64,000 nucleotides of DNA from an uncultured Oscillospiraceae bacterium (GCA_910579725.1 CAJTUD010000008.1:9938-73937); one strand, 5' to 3'; positions 50,958-60,088 are shown, numbered from the stretch's first letter. Translations and numbers: made by a program. The notes: a model not told the origin generated them from the letters alone.

Positions 50958-53750
50958 ATGGGGAAGCAGACCAAATCCAACATGCCTCTGGATGAGAGCA
51001 GACTGTCCTTCCAGATTCCCCGGACAGACCAGCCCAGAGAGAAAATTCTCAAGCTGGGCCAGATGATTACCGACCGGGTGTCCGCCAAGCTCCATGGCGT
51101 CACCGGAGACGATCCGGAGTACTGGGGCCTGGCGGGACGGGTGACGGACGAGATGGCGGACGTGGCCCTGAAAATGAAGGTGAGAAAGCCCAAGACCTTC
51201 CAGCAGATCCAGAAGCTTACCGGCATGGAGCCGGAAAAGCTGCAAAAGCTGCTGGACGAGATGGCCTGGGTGGGACTCATCGAGTACAACTGGGAGAATC
51301 TGGACGGGAAGAATCCCGGCCACGAAAAGCGGTACGTTCTGCCGCAGTATGTGCCCGGCAGCGCCGAATTTTTCAACATGCGGCAGGAGGACATTGACCG
51401 CAACCCGGAAGTGGCGGCCTTCTTTGAGCGAATGACTTTTCTGCCCCTGGAGAAAATCACCCCCATGGTGCCCCCCGGCGGCGCGGGCATCGGCATGCAT
51501 GTGATCCCCGTAGAGAAGGCCATCGAGGCGGAAAACCAGACCCTCAGCATTGAGCACATCTCCTACTGGATGGACAAGTACGAGGGCAAGTATGCCGCCA
51601 GCATGTGCTCCTGCCGTCCCTCCCGGGCCAAACTGGGAGAGGGCTGCGGCGACTGCGCCGACGACTGGTGCATCGCCATGGGGGATATGGCCGACTACAT
51701 CGTGGAAACCAAGCGGGGCCGGTACATCACCAAGGAGGAGGCTTTGGACATCTTCTGCCGGGCGGAGGAAAACGGCTTCGTCCATCAGATTACCAATATC
51801 GACGGCGAACAGAAAATCTTTGCCATTTGTAACTGCAACGTCAACGTCTGCAACGCCTTGCGCACCAGCCAGCTGTTCAACACCCCCAACATGAGCCGGT
51901 CGGCCTACGTGGCCCGGGTGGAGGCGGAAAGCTGCGTGGCCTGCGGCCGGTGCGTGGAGGTTTGCCCCGCCGGCGCGGTGAAGCTGGGCCAGAAGCTGTG
52001 TACCAAAGACGGCCCCGTCCAGTATCCCCGGCAGGAGCTTCCCGACGAGGTGAAATGGGGTCCGGAGAAGTGGAGCGTGGACTACCGGGACAAAAACCGA
52101 ATCAATTGTTATGATTCCGGCACCGCCCCCTGCAAGACCGCCTGCCCGGCCCATATCGCCGTCCAGGGCTATCTGAAATTCGCCGCTCAGGGCAAGTACC
52201 GGGAAGCCCTCCAGCTCATCAAGCGCGAGAATCCTTTCCCTGCCGTCTGCGGCCGGGTGTGCAACCGCCGGTGCGAGGACGCCTGCACCCGGGGTACCGT
52301 AGACCAGGCGGTGGCCATCGACGAAGTCAAACGCTTCATCGCCCAGCAGGATATGGACGCGGAGCACCGCTTTATCCCCACCCCGGTGATCCCCAAGGTG
52401 CAGGGAGGTTTTGAGGAGAAGATCGCCGTCATCGGCGCCGGTCCGGCGGGTCTGAGCTGCGCTTACTATCTGGCGGAAAAGGGCTACAAGCCCACCGTCT
52501 TTGAAAAGAACGAGAAACCCGGCGGCATGCTCCGCTACGGCATCCCCTCCTTCAAGCTGGAAAAAGACGTCATCGACGCGGAAATTGACATTATCCGCCA
52601 GATGGGCGTGGAAATCAGGTGCGGCGTGGAGGTTGGAAAGGATGTGACTCTGGACGGGCTCCGCGCCCAGGGTTATAAGGCTTTTTACATCGCTATCGGC
52701 TGTCAGGGCGGCCGGAAGGCCGGCATCCCCGGGGAAGACGCGGAGGGCGTCATGACCGCAGTAGATTTCCTGCGCACTGTGGGCGGGGACGAGCGCTATC
52801 CCGTGGAAGGCGCCGCAGTGGTAGTGGGCGGCGGCAACGTAGCCGTGGACGTGGCCCGCTCCGCTGTGCGCTGCGGAGCGGAAAGCGTGAAGATGTTCTG
52901 TTTGGAGCCCCAGGACAAAATGCCAGCCTCCGAGGAGGAACTGGAGGAAGCCGCAGAGGACGGCGTGACGATGGAGTGCGGCTGGGGTCCCAAGGAAATT
53001 CTCACGGAAAACGGGAAAGTCACCGGTATCGTTCTGAAAAGATGCGTCTCCGTCTGGGACGGAGAGGGGCGCTTCAATCCCAGCTACAACGAGGACGACA
53101 CCATCACGATCCCCTGCCGCCGTGTATTTTTGAGCATCGGCCAGTCCATCCTCTGGGGCGATCTGTTGAAGGGCAGCAAGGTGGAGCTGGGCCGTGGTCA
53201 GGGCGCTCTGGCCGACAGGCTGACTTACCAGACCGCCCAGCCCGACATCTTTGTGGGCGGCGACGTATACACCGGGCCAAAGTTTGCTATCGACGCCATT
53301 GCCGCCGGCAAAGAGGCCGCCGTATCCCTCCACCGGTTCGTGCAGCCGGATACCAGCCTGACCATCGGCCGCAACCGCCGGGAGTTCATCGAGCTGGACA
53401 AGAAAAATGCCCTCATCGACCTCAACTACGACACCGCCCCCCGTCAAAAGCCGGGATACAACGAGGCCCTGCGCCGCACCTTCCGGGACGGCCGGGAAAC
53501 CTTCACCGAGGAGCAGGTCAAAGCGGAAACCGCCCGGTGCCTGGGCTGCGGCGCGTCGGTGGTGGACCCCAACAAGTGCATCGGCTGCGGCCTGTGCACC
53601 ACCAAGTGCGGCTTTGACGCCATCCATCTTCACCGGGAGCGGCCGGAGTGCAGCACCATGGTGAAGGCGGAGGACAAGATGAAGGCCATTCTCCCCTACA
53701 TGGTCAAACGTGAACTCAAAATCAAAAAGGCCGCCAGGAAGCGCAGGTAA
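50958..53750 (+). CDS. Large FAD/NAD(P)-dependent iron-sulfur oxidoreductase (GltD-like)
   Basis: 930 residues. About 1-320: an unrecognised domain with a Cys cluster (..CSCRPSRAKLGEGCGDCADDWC.., ..CNCNVNVCN..). About 325-345: [4Fe-4S] motif CVACGRCVEVCP. About 395-480: GltD-type cluster-binding helices (..CKTACPAHIAVQGY.., ..CGRVCNRRCEDAC..). About 490-790: FAD fold (VIGAGPAGLSCAYYL) and NAD(P) fold (VVGGGNVAVDVARS). C-terminus: CLGCGASVV..CIGCGLCTTKC. It probably moves electrons between NAD(P)H and an Fe-S partner. First gene of an operon with hypA, hypB and a DUF5692 protein. Confidence 0.85.
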   Translation: MGKQTKSNMPLDESRLSFQIPRTDQPREKILKLGQMITDRVSAKLHGVTGDDPEYWGLAGRVTDEMADVALKMKVRKPKTFQQIQKLTGMEPEKLQKLLDEMAWVGLIEYNWENLDGKNPGHEKRYVLPQYVPGSAEFFNMRQEDIDRNPEVAAFFERMTFLPLEKITPMVPPGGAGIGMHVIPVEKAIEAENQTLSIEHISYWMDKYEGKYAASMCSCRPSRAKLGEGCGDCADDWCIAMGDMADYIVETKRGRYITKEEALDIFCRAEENGFVHQITNIDGEQKIFAICNCNVNVCNALRTSQLFNTPNMSRSAYVARVEAESCVACGRCVEVCPAGAVKLGQKLCTKDGPVQYPRQELPDEVKWGPEKWSVDYRDKNRINCYDSGTAPCKTACPAHIAVQGYLKFAAQGKYREALQLIKRENPFPAVCGRVCNRRCEDACTRGTVDQAVAIDEVKRFIAQQDMDAEHRFIPTPVIPKVQGGFEEKIAVIGAGPAGLSCAYYLAEKGYKPTVFEKNEKPGGMLRYGIPSFKLEKDVIDAEIDIIRQMGVEIRCGVEVGKDVTLDGLRAQGYKAFYIAIGCQGGRKAGIPGEDAEGVMTAVDFLRTVGGDERYPVEGAAVVVGGGNVAVDVARSAVRCGAESVKMFCLEPQDKMPASEEELEEAAEDGVTMECGWGPKEILTENGKVTGIVLKRCVSVWDGEGRFNPSYNEDDTITIPCRRVFLSIGQSILWGDLLKGSKVELGRGQGALADRLTYQTAQPDIFVGGDVYTGPKFAIDAIAAGKEAAVSLHRFVQPDTSLTIGRNRREFIELDKKNALIDLNYDTAPRQKPGYNEALRRTFRDGRETFTEEQVKAETARCLGCGASVVDPNKCIGCGLCTTKCGFDAIHLHRERPECSTMVKAEDKMKAILPYMVKRELKIKKAARKRR

Positions 53751-53753
53751 GCC

Positions 53754-54098
53754 ATGCATGAGCTGGGAATTGTGTTCCACGTCATCGGCATGGCGGAAAA
53801 GGCGGCGGCGGAAAACCGGGCGGAGCAGGTGGCTTCCGTTACCCTGAAGCTGGGAGAGGTTTCCGGAGCCATCCCCCGCGAGCTCACCAGCTGCTGGGAC
53901 TGGGCGGTAAAGCGGACGGAGCGGATGAAGGAGGCCCGGCTGATCATCGAGACCATCCCTGCGCTCACCGTCTGCCAGGACTGCGGACAGAACTATCCCA
54001 CGGTGCCCCAGGGAAAAATCTGCCCCCACTGCGGCAGCGCCCGGACCTGTCTGACCCAGGGAAACGAGATAGAGCTGAAGGAAATCGCCATTACATGA
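53754..54098 (+). CDS. hypA: Hydrogenase nickel-insertion metallochaperone HypA
   Basis: 114 residues starting MHELG, the N-terminal His being the nickel ligand of HypA. The structural zinc site is made of two CxxC pairs, CQDCG and CPHCG. It works with HypB to deliver nickel to [NiFe] hydrogenase or, in some bacteria, other nickel enzymes. The gene begins 3 bp after the oxidoreductase stop, so they are tightly coupled, but no hydrogenase is present in the window. Confidence 0.95.
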   Translation: MHELGIVFHVIGMAEKAAAENRAEQVASVTLKLGEVSGAIPRELTSCWDWAVKRTERMKEARLIIETIPALTVCQDCGQNYPTVPQGKICPHCGSARTCLTQGNEIELKEIAIT

Positions 54099-54110
54099 CA
54101 GGAGAAGGCC

Positions 54111-54785
54111 ATGGAACCATATAAGATCATTGAAATCAAGCAAAGCGTTTTCGCGGACAACAACCGGGAGGCGGACCGTCTGCGGGAGACCTTGAAGCGG
54201 GAGGGGACCTTCCTGCTCAACCTCATGTCCTCCCCCGGCTCAGGGAAGACCACCACCCTTCTGCGCACCATCGAGCGGCTGAAGGACCGGCTGCGCATCG
54301 GCGTGATGGAGGCGGACATCGACTCCGACGTGGATGCGGCGGCCATTGCCAGCGCCGGGGTACGCAGCGTTCAGCTCCACACCGGCGGCATGTGCCACCT
54401 GGACGCGGGAATGACGGAGCAGGGTCTGCGGGAGCTGGGAACGGCGGAGCTGGATCTGGCAGTGCTGGAAAACGTGGGCAATCTGGTGTGTCCGGCGGAA
54501 TTTGACACCGGAGCGGTGAAGAACGCCATGATTCTTTCCGTACCGGAGGGGCACGACAAGCCTCTGAAGTACCCGCTGATTTTCACAGTCTGCGATGTGC
54601 TGCTGATCAACAAGATAGACGTACTTCCCTATTTTGACTTCGATCTGGAGAAGGTTCGGGAATACGCCCATATGCGCAACCCGCGGCTGAAAATTTTCCC
54701 CGTCTCCGCCAGGACCGGGGAGGGCATGGACGTCTGGACGGACTGGCTGGAGAAGCAGGTCCGGGAATGGGTGAGCCATACCTGA
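54111..54785 (+). CDS. hypB: Hydrogenase maturation GTPase HypB
   Basis: 224 residues. SIMIBI GTPase with P-loop SSPGSGKTT, ..EADIDSDVDA.. switch, and G4 NKID. It lacks the His-rich nickel-storage stretch and the N-terminal CxxCGC of E. coli HypB, as many clostridial forms do; nickel would bind at the ..MCHLDAGM.. site. AGGAGAAGG precedes the ATG; 12 bp after hypA. Delivers nickel with HypA. Confidence 0.95.
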   Translation: MEPYKIIEIKQSVFADNNREADRLRETLKREGTFLLNLMSSPGSGKTTTLLRTIERLKDRLRIGVMEADIDSDVDAAAIASAGVRSVQLHTGGMCHLDAGMTEQGLRELGTAELDLAVLENVGNLVCPAEFDTGAVKNAMILSVPEGHDKPLKYPLIFTVCDVLLINKIDVLPYFDFDLEKVREYAHMRNPRLKIFPVSARTGEGMDVWTDWLEKQVREWVSHT

Positions 54786-54826
54786 TAAATTGTGTGTCAT
54801 AAAAGTAATCAGGAGGAATTTTTCAT

Positions 54827-55867
54827 ATGTTATTCCAGGTTTACGGCGCCGGAGCGGGCTGGCAGCTGCTGGGGTGGCTGCTGGTATTCACGGGACTGGT
54901 GCTGGCCAACGAGGTGGCCCGGCGGAGCAAGCAGGGGGGCATTTTCTGCTTTCTGATTCTGCCGGGCGTACTGACAGTATACTTTATCGCCATCTATATC
55001 TGCGCTGCCATGGGAATGGATTGGGCTCTGACCAATCAGACCTACGTCCACATGAACAGCTGGTTCCACTACGCCAAACTCTACGCCGCCACGGCGGGAT
55101 GCATTGGCTTCATGATGCTCAAATATAAGTGGAGCATTGGTAAAACCGAATGGTTCAAGGCGTTCCCCTTTGTGATCGTAGCCATCAACATTCTCATTGC
55201 CGTGGTCAGCGACTTCGAGTCCGGCGTGAAGGGCTTCATGGCTCTTCAGCAGTATGGCGACCGGTGGTGGCTGTCCAGCGAAAACGTGTGGCTGTACGGC
55301 GGGTGGTGGAACTGGGTCAACGGCATCGCGGGCATTATCAACATCTTTTGCATGACCGGCTGGTGGGGCATCTATACCTCCAAAGATCATAAGGATATGC
55401 TCTGGCCGGACATGACCTTCTTCTATATTCTCGCTTATGACCTGTGGAATTTTGAGTATACCTACAATAATTTGCCCACCCACTCCTGGTACTGCGGCCT
55501 GGCTCTGCTGCTGGCTCCCACCTTTGCCAATGCGCTGTGGAACAAGGGCGGATGGATTCAGAACCGGGCCAATACCCTGGCCCTGTGGTGCATGTTCGCC
55601 CAGGTATTTCCCCTGTTTCAGGATGCGGGGCGGTTCTCCGTACTGCCCTCGTTGTACGCCGAGGGCGTGATGAGCCCGGCGGTACGGCCTGGCGCGGCGG
55701 ATCCCACCATGCAGGGCGTTATTGCAGTGATCACCCTGATGGTCAACGTGTTCGTACTGGGAATCATCATCAAGCGTTCCGTGGAGCAGAAGAAGAATCC
55801 CTACAAGCAGGAAATTTTTACCGATCAGAAGGACTTCCGTCTGGCCATGGCCCGAGCGGAGAAGTAA
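54827..55867 (+). CDS. DUF5692 family membrane protein
   Basis: 346 residues with about nine hydrophobic helices, rich in Trp and Tyr (..MNSWFHYAKLYAATAGCIGFM.., ..NVWLYGGWWNWVNG..). It matches what I recall as DUF5692, a family with no known activity. AGGAGG lies 9 bp before the ATG. As the last gene of the oxidoreductase-hypAB operon it is a candidate transporter or membrane electron/ion partner (inference). Confidence 0.8.
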   Translation: MLFQVYGAGAGWQLLGWLLVFTGLVLANEVARRSKQGGIFCFLILPGVLTVYFIAIYICAAMGMDWALTNQTYVHMNSWFHYAKLYAATAGCIGFMMLKYKWSIGKTEWFKAFPFVIVAINILIAVVSDFESGVKGFMALQQYGDRWWLSSENVWLYGGWWNWVNGIAGIINIFCMTGWWGIYTSKDHKDMLWPDMTFFYILAYDLWNFEYTYNNLPTHSWYCGLALLLAPTFANALWNKGGWIQNRANTLALWCMFAQVFPLFQDAGRFSVLPSLYAEGVMSPAVRPGAADPTMQGVIAVITLMVNVFVLGIIIKRSVEQKKNPYKQEIFTDQKDFRLAMARAEK

Positions 55868-55923
55868 TCCGCGCCCTTCCCCGCCGCGAAAGGCCGGAAC
55901 GGAGGCAGCGCCGCAAAATTTTC

Positions 55924-55952
55924 TTGACAAACGGGGAGAGATGGGGTAGAAT
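55924..55952 (+). promoter_or_regulatory. Promoter of the SDR gene
   Basis: TTGACA (55924-55929), 17-bp spacer, TAGAAT (55947-55952), 27 bp before the ATG; GAAAGGAAGGTGG provides the RBS. Confidence 0.85.
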
Positions 55953-55978
55953 AGATTCAGAAAGGAAGGTGGACGGAT

Positions 55979-56716
55979 ATGCTGAAAAACAAAACAGCCG
56001 TCGTGACCGGCGGAACCCGGGGAATCGGATTCGCCATTGTGAAAAAGTATCTGGAAAATGGAGCGCGGGTGGCCGTTGCCGGATCCCGGCAGGAGACTGT
56101 GGACAGGGCGCTGGACCAGCTGACAGAGTATCAGGACCGAGTAATGGGAATCTGTCCCGACCTCTGCGACCCCGATTCCGTGGCGGATGCCTTCGCCGCT
56201 GTCCGGGAGCGGTTCGGCAGTCTGGACATTCTGGCCAACAACGCGGGGATTTCTTCCCGCACCAGCTTGTATGAATACACCCTGGAGGAGTTCTCCAAGA
56301 TTCTGGACATCAACCTCAAAGCTGTTTTTGTCTGCTCCCAGGCCGCCGCGAGAATCATGAAGGAGCAGGGCGGCGGCGTAATCATCAACACCAGCTCCAT
56401 GGTCAGCGAATATGGGCAGCCTGCCGGGTGCGGCTACCCCGCCACGAAGTTCGCCGTCAACGGCCTGACCAAGTCCCTGGGCAGGGAATTGGCCAGAGAT
56501 GGTATCCGGGTCAACGCGGTGGCCCCCGGCGTGACGAAAACCGACATGGTAGCCGCGCTGCCCCAGGAGATGGTGGAGAGAATCTCTGCGGGAATTCCCA
56601 TGGGCCGGCCCGGAGAGCCGGAGGATATCGCCAACGCCTTCCTCTACCTGGCCAGCGGGCAGGCGTCCTATGTCACCGGCGTCGTGCTGAAGGTGGACGG
56701 AGCGGCAATGACCTGA
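55979..56716 (+). CDS. Short-chain dehydrogenase/reductase (SDR)
   Basis: 245 residues of the classical SDR fold: cofactor motif TGGTRGIG (TGxxxGxG), ..NNAG.., catalytic Ser in ..INTSSM.. and YPATK (Tyr and Lys of YxxxK). It oxidises or reduces a hydroxyl/carbonyl with NAD(P)H; similar enzymes include FabG and hydroxysteroid dehydrogenases, and the substrate cannot be called. Own promoter. Confidence 0.94.
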   Translation: MLKNKTAVVTGGTRGIGFAIVKKYLENGARVAVAGSRQETVDRALDQLTEYQDRVMGICPDLCDPDSVADAFAAVRERFGSLDILANNAGISSRTSLYEYTLEEFSKILDINLKAVFVCSQAAARIMKEQGGGVIINTSSMVSEYGQPAGCGYPATKFAVNGLTKSLGRELARDGIRVNAVAPGVTKTDMVAALPQEMVERISAGIPMGRPGEPEDIANAFLYLASGQASYVTGVVLKVDGAAMT

Positions 56717-56755
56717 GGAAGGCTCCCTCCGGATTTACGAAAGAAAGGATGCTCC

Positions 56756-57262
56756 ATGATGTATTTGCAGCCTGTCGCTCTGACCGACGGCAGGGAATTC
56801 TATGAGATGCTCCAGCATATCGGTCCTGATGAGAACGGCTTTATCAACCCAGTCAACGGCATGGAATACGCCAGGTTTTCCGGATGGCTGAAGAAACAGG
56901 CGGACATGGCGCAGGGAATCGGGCTGGAGGACTGGATGGTACCGGCCAGCACCTATTGGCTGATGGCCGACGGCATTCCTGTGGGGAAAGGCAACCTGCG
57001 CCACAGGCTTACGGAAGCGCTGGCCGAAGCCGGAGGCCACATTGGCTACGCCGTGGACTCCACCCAGCGGGGAAAAGGTTATGGCAAGGCTCTGCTGCGG
57101 CTCCTGCTTGAGGAAGCCGGGCGAATTGGTGTCGCCGGGGACATTCTGGTTACAATCCGCCCGGACAACATTGCCTCCCGCCGGGTGGCGGAAGCCTGCG
57201 GCGGCAAGCTGCGGCGTGAGACAGCGGAGCGGACATATTACTGGTTCACACAGCGGAAATGA
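56756..57262 (+). CDS. GNAT family N-acetyltransferase
   Basis: 168 residues with the acetyl-CoA loop VDSTQRGKGYGKALLR and ..NIASRRVAEACGG... Similar to YhbS/YjaB-type small acetyltransferases; substrate unknown. GAAAGGA lies 7 bp before tandem ATG codons (56756/56759). 39 bp after the SDR, so likely in one transcript ended by the hairpin at 57266-57308. Confidence 0.9.
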   Translation: MMYLQPVALTDGREFYEMLQHIGPDENGFINPVNGMEYARFSGWLKKQADMAQGIGLEDWMVPASTYWLMADGIPVGKGNLRHRLTEALAEAGGHIGYAVDSTQRGKGYGKALLRLLLEEAGRIGVAGDILVTIRPDNIASRRVAEACGGKLRRETAERTYYWFTQRK

Positions 57263-57265
57263 CAA

Positions 57266-57308
57266 CAAAAAAACCGGACAGACTTCCTGGAAGTCTGTCC
57301 GGTCTTTT
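57266..57308. terminator. Bidirectional terminator
   Basis: CCGGACAGACTT / AAGTCTGTCCGG perfect stem with A-run before and T-run after (GTCTTTTT), between the GNAT gene (+) and a small minus-strand gene. Confidence 0.93.
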
Positions 57309-57508
57309 TAAGGATTCGGGTCTTCTTCCTCCCCGTCCCCCAGAGGGTCCAGCAGCAGAGGGTAAACCGGTCCCATAGACCCCATGATGTTCATGGCCCC
57401 GCCCAGAAACAGCAGGCGGCGGGCCGTGTCCTCCGAGCGCCGGGCGCCATCCGGCCCCGGTTCCTCCTCGGGCAGAAAGGGTATCCCCGTATTCATATCC
57501 AGCGGCAT
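57308..57508 (-). CDS. Small hypothetical protein, 66 residues
   Basis: Acidic, Pro/Gly-rich at both ends (MPLDMNTGIPFLPEEEPGPD..GDGEEEDPNP) with a short hydrophobic middle (..LFLGGAMNIMGSMGPVYPLLL..). GAGGTGAG lies 6 bp before the ATG and a bidirectional terminator lies just after the stop, so it appears to be a real gene. Family not recognised. Confidence 0.6.
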   Translation of the reverse strand: MPLDMNTGIPFLPEEEPGPDGARRSEDTARRLLFLGGAMNIMGSMGPVYPLLLDPLGDGEEEDPNP

Positions 57509-57632
57509 CTGATCTCACCTCGTCCGTAGGTTGCCCGGCGCGGACTTTTTTATAGGAGGAAATGATTTCCCCGGTATATCCCTTCGTCTCCGGCAGATAC
57601 TATGACAGGAATCTTTTGCAAGGAGACGCGCC

Positions 57633-58067
57633 ATGGAAATTTCAAAACAGGAATATCAAAAATTTGTTCAGGAACGGGCGAAAAGTTCGCCTATCGCGAA
57701 GAACTGCACCCTCGCTTTCCTTACCGGAGGCGGCATCTGCGTACTGGGACAGGCCGTTATGGACGGCTGGACCGCGCTGGGGCTGGAAAAAACCGACGCG
57801 GGTACAGCCACGTCCATCTCCCTGGTGTTCCTTTCCGTTCTGTTGACGGGACTGAACCTTTACAACAAACTGGGCCGTTACGGCGGTGCGGGAACCCTGG
57901 TGCCCATCACCGGCTTTGCCAATGCGGTGGCCTCCCCAGCCATTGATTTCAAAAGCGAAGGGCTGATAACCGGCATGGCGGCAAAAATGTTCACTGTGGC
58001 CGGACCGGTGATCGTATTCGGCGTGGCCGCCAGCGTGGTATACGGCGTAATACTGATGCTGATGTGA
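57633..58067 (+). CDS. spoVAC: Stage V sporulation protein AC (SpoVAC)
   Basis: 144 residues with four hydrophobic helices and the family start (..RAKSSPIAKNCTLAFLTGGGICVLGQ..). SpoVAC is part of the SpoVA channel that moves dipicolinic acid across the spore inner membrane; it can act as a mechanosensitive channel. The usual partners spoVAD and spoVAE do not follow here. AAGGAG precedes the ATG. It marks the organism as a spore-former or descendant of one. Confidence 0.92.
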   Translation: MEISKQEYQKFVQERAKSSPIAKNCTLAFLTGGGICVLGQAVMDGWTALGLEKTDAGTATSISLVFLSVLLTGLNLYNKLGRYGGAGTLVPITGFANAVASPAIDFKSEGLITGMAAKMFTVAGPVIVFGVAASVVYGVILMLM

Positions 58068-58191
58068 CGGGCAGGCGGACCGCTGGCGGCAGTCCGCCTG
58101 CCTCCTCTTTTGGCGGGAAACAAAAATTGTAGTGGAAAAACAGGAACGCGTGTGGTATACTGGTTTCATTCAAACATAGGAGGGAACCATT

Positions 58192-59088
58192 ATGCCATAT
58201 GTGTTAGCCGCTATCGGCGTCATTATCCTGATTCTGCTGGTCACAAATATCCAAGTGGTGCAGCAGTCCCGCGCCTTCGTGGTGGAGCGCCTGGGTGCGT
58301 ATCAGACCACCTGGGGCGTGGGTCTGCACATCAAACTGCCCTTCATCGACCGGGTGGCCAAGCGGGTCAGCCTGAAGGAACAGGTGGTGGATTTCGCGCC
58401 TCAGCCCGTTATCACCAAGGACAACGTTACCATGCAGATCGACACGGTCATCTATTTCCAGATCATTGACCCCAAACTTTACGCCTACGGCGTGGAGCAC
58501 CCCATGAGCGCTATTGAGAACCTGACCGCCACCACCCTGCGCAACATCATCGGCGATCTGGAGCTGGACCAGTCTCTCACCAGCCGGGACCACATCAACA
58601 CGCAGATGCGCGCCATTCTGGACGAGGCCACGGATCCTTGGGGCATCAAGGTCAACCGGGTGGAGCTGAAGAACATCATTCCGCCCCGGGACATTCAGGA
58701 TTCCATGGAAAAGCAGATGCGGGCCGAGCGGGAACGCCGGGAGGCCATCCTTCAGGCCCAGGGTCAGAAGGAGAGTCAGATCCTGGTGGCCGAGGGTGAA
58801 AAGCAGTCCGCCATTCTCCGGGCCGACGCCGCCAAGCAGTCCGCCATTCTGGAGGCCGAGGGTCAGGCCGCCGCGATTCTCAAGGTGCAGCAGGCTCTGG
58901 CAGACTCCATCAAGCTGCTCAACGAGGCCAACCCCAACGATCAGGTGGTAAAGATCAAGGCTCTGGAGGCTTTCCAGGCCGCCGCCGACGGAAAAGCCAC
59001 CAAGATCATTATTCCCAGCGAGATTCAGGGGCTTGCCGGTCTGGCCAGCAGCGCCAAGGCACTGCTGGAGGCAGACGTGAAGAAATAA
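58192..59088 (+). CDS. SPFH/band-7 domain protein (stomatin/paraslipin type)
   Basis: 298 residues: one N-terminal membrane helix (about 3-20), SPFH domain (..QQSRAFVVERLGAYQTTW.. to ..VNRVELKNIIPPRDIQD..), then a long coiled coil with near repeats (..EGEKQSAIL.., ..AAKQSAIL.., ..EGQAAAIL..), as in HflK/stomatin-like membrane scaffolds. No NfeD partner is adjacent. AGGAGGG precedes the ATG. Terminator after it. Confidence 0.93.
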   Translation: MPYVLAAIGVIILILLVTNIQVVQQSRAFVVERLGAYQTTWGVGLHIKLPFIDRVAKRVSLKEQVVDFAPQPVITKDNVTMQIDTVIYFQIIDPKLYAYGVEHPMSAIENLTATTLRNIIGDLELDQSLTSRDHINTQMRAILDEATDPWGIKVNRVELKNIIPPRDIQDSMEKQMRAERERREAILQAQGQKESQILVAEGEKQSAILRADAAKQSAILEAEGQAAAILKVQQALADSIKLLNEANPNDQVVKIKALEAFQAAADGKATKIIIPSEIQGLAGLASSAKALLEADVKK

Positions 59089-59097
59089 GCTCTCCGC

Positions 59098-59146
59098 AGG
59101 CGCTGCCCCGGCCTCCAGCAGAAGGTCAGGGCGGCGCCTATTCTTT
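59098..59146 (+). terminator. Hairpin terminator after the SPFH gene
   Basis: AGGCGCTGCCC / GGGCGGCGCCT with a 17-nt loop, followed by ATTCTTTG. Confidence 0.6.
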
Positions 59147-59436
59147 GTCTGGTTCCGCTTTCCCGGTATCCTGCACCATTTTGGGGCATGCCTTTGTAAC
59201 CCGCTGCTACCCCAAATGATTGATAGCAGTATTAAATATAGACTCCTAAATGTTATCAAGCATGTCATACAAACTGAGGTGTATTGTGTAAATTGCCTGC
59301 CGGCATATACCTGTGCATTTCTTACCACTACCACGGCTATCAACGTCTATAAATGCGGGTTGAATGTCATTCGTATTGGTTGTATACTTGGCTCGTGACA
59401 AATGATAAATCAGGATTTGCATAGGACGGCAATATA
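59147..59436. other. Intergenic, no gene seen
   Basis: AT-rich, no supported frame or strong hairpin; presumably holds the vanZ promoter (TGTATACT near 59388 is a -10 candidate). Confidence 0.4.
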
Positions 59437-59961
59437 ATGAAGTACCTGATAAAATATCTCATAGATTTTGCAGTGTTGGTTTTCCTGTATGCCTTCGTCT
59501 TTTTCAGGAAGTGGAGAACCCGGGGCAGAGACAGCCTGCTTGTCAACACCCTTATGTATGCGTACCTCTCTCTGGTACTCTATTTTACCATGATGCCGGT
59601 GGCCGCATCCATTCCATTCATGCTGGATCACCCCTATAAGCCCATGAATCTGGTACCGTTTATCGATGTTTCTTTAAGGAGAGGGGACTTTTTCAGGCAG
59701 GTGTTTTTGAACGTTATCATGACCCTGCCCTTCGGGTTCCTGTTTCCGCTGACCCGGAACAAAAGGGCCAGCTTCGGCGTGACGGTATTTTTCTGCTTTT
59801 TGATGAGCCTGAGCATCGAGCTGCTGCAGCCGTTCTTTGACCGCTCCTCGGACATCACGGATCTGATTACGAATGTGACCGGCGGCGCGTTGGGCTATGG
59901 TCTGTATGTTGTTTTTAAGCCGGTCAGCTTTTGGGTCTTGGAGCGTTTGAAAACCAGATGA
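59437..59961 (+). CDS. VanZ family membrane protein
   Basis: 174 residues with four to five hydrophobic helices and VanZ signatures (..NLVPFIDVSL.., ..NVIMTLPFGFLFPL.., ..SIELLQPFFDRSSDITDLITN..; each part only). VanZ itself gives low-level teicoplanin resistance in enterococci; most family members have no known role and no van genes are near. RBS is weak. The strong dyad at 60060-60088 ends the transcript. Confidence 0.92.
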   Translation: MKYLIKYLIDFAVLVFLYAFVFFRKWRTRGRDSLLVNTLMYAYLSLVLYFTMMPVAASIPFMLDHPYKPMNLVPFIDVSLRRGDFFRQVFLNVIMTLPFGFLFPLTRNKRASFGVTVFFCFLMSLSIELLQPFFDRSSDITDLITNVTGGALGYGLYVVFKPVSFWVLERLKTR

Positions 59962-60059
59962 CAGACCGTTTTGGGGATTTCATCTGTTCTCTCTTGAGAG
60001 ATGATGCCCACTTCAGCATGTACCCATCAATATCGCTGTCAGAAAGACGGCAAAACAGA

Positions 60060-60088
60060 GCAAGAGCAGGCCGCCGGCCTGCTCTTGC
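60060..60088 (+). terminator. Hairpin after vanZ-like gene
   Basis: GCAAGAGCAGGCC / GGCCTGCTCTTGC, 13-bp perfect arms with a 3-nt loop; T-run is poor. Confidence 0.65.

Noticed and set aside
50835..54143. 1102-codon open frame on the minus strand opposite the oxidoreductase, hypA and hypB
   Set aside because: It mirrors a strongly supported plus-strand operon. Long antisense frames arise here from high GC at third positions; the translation is low-complexity and has no RBS or domain.
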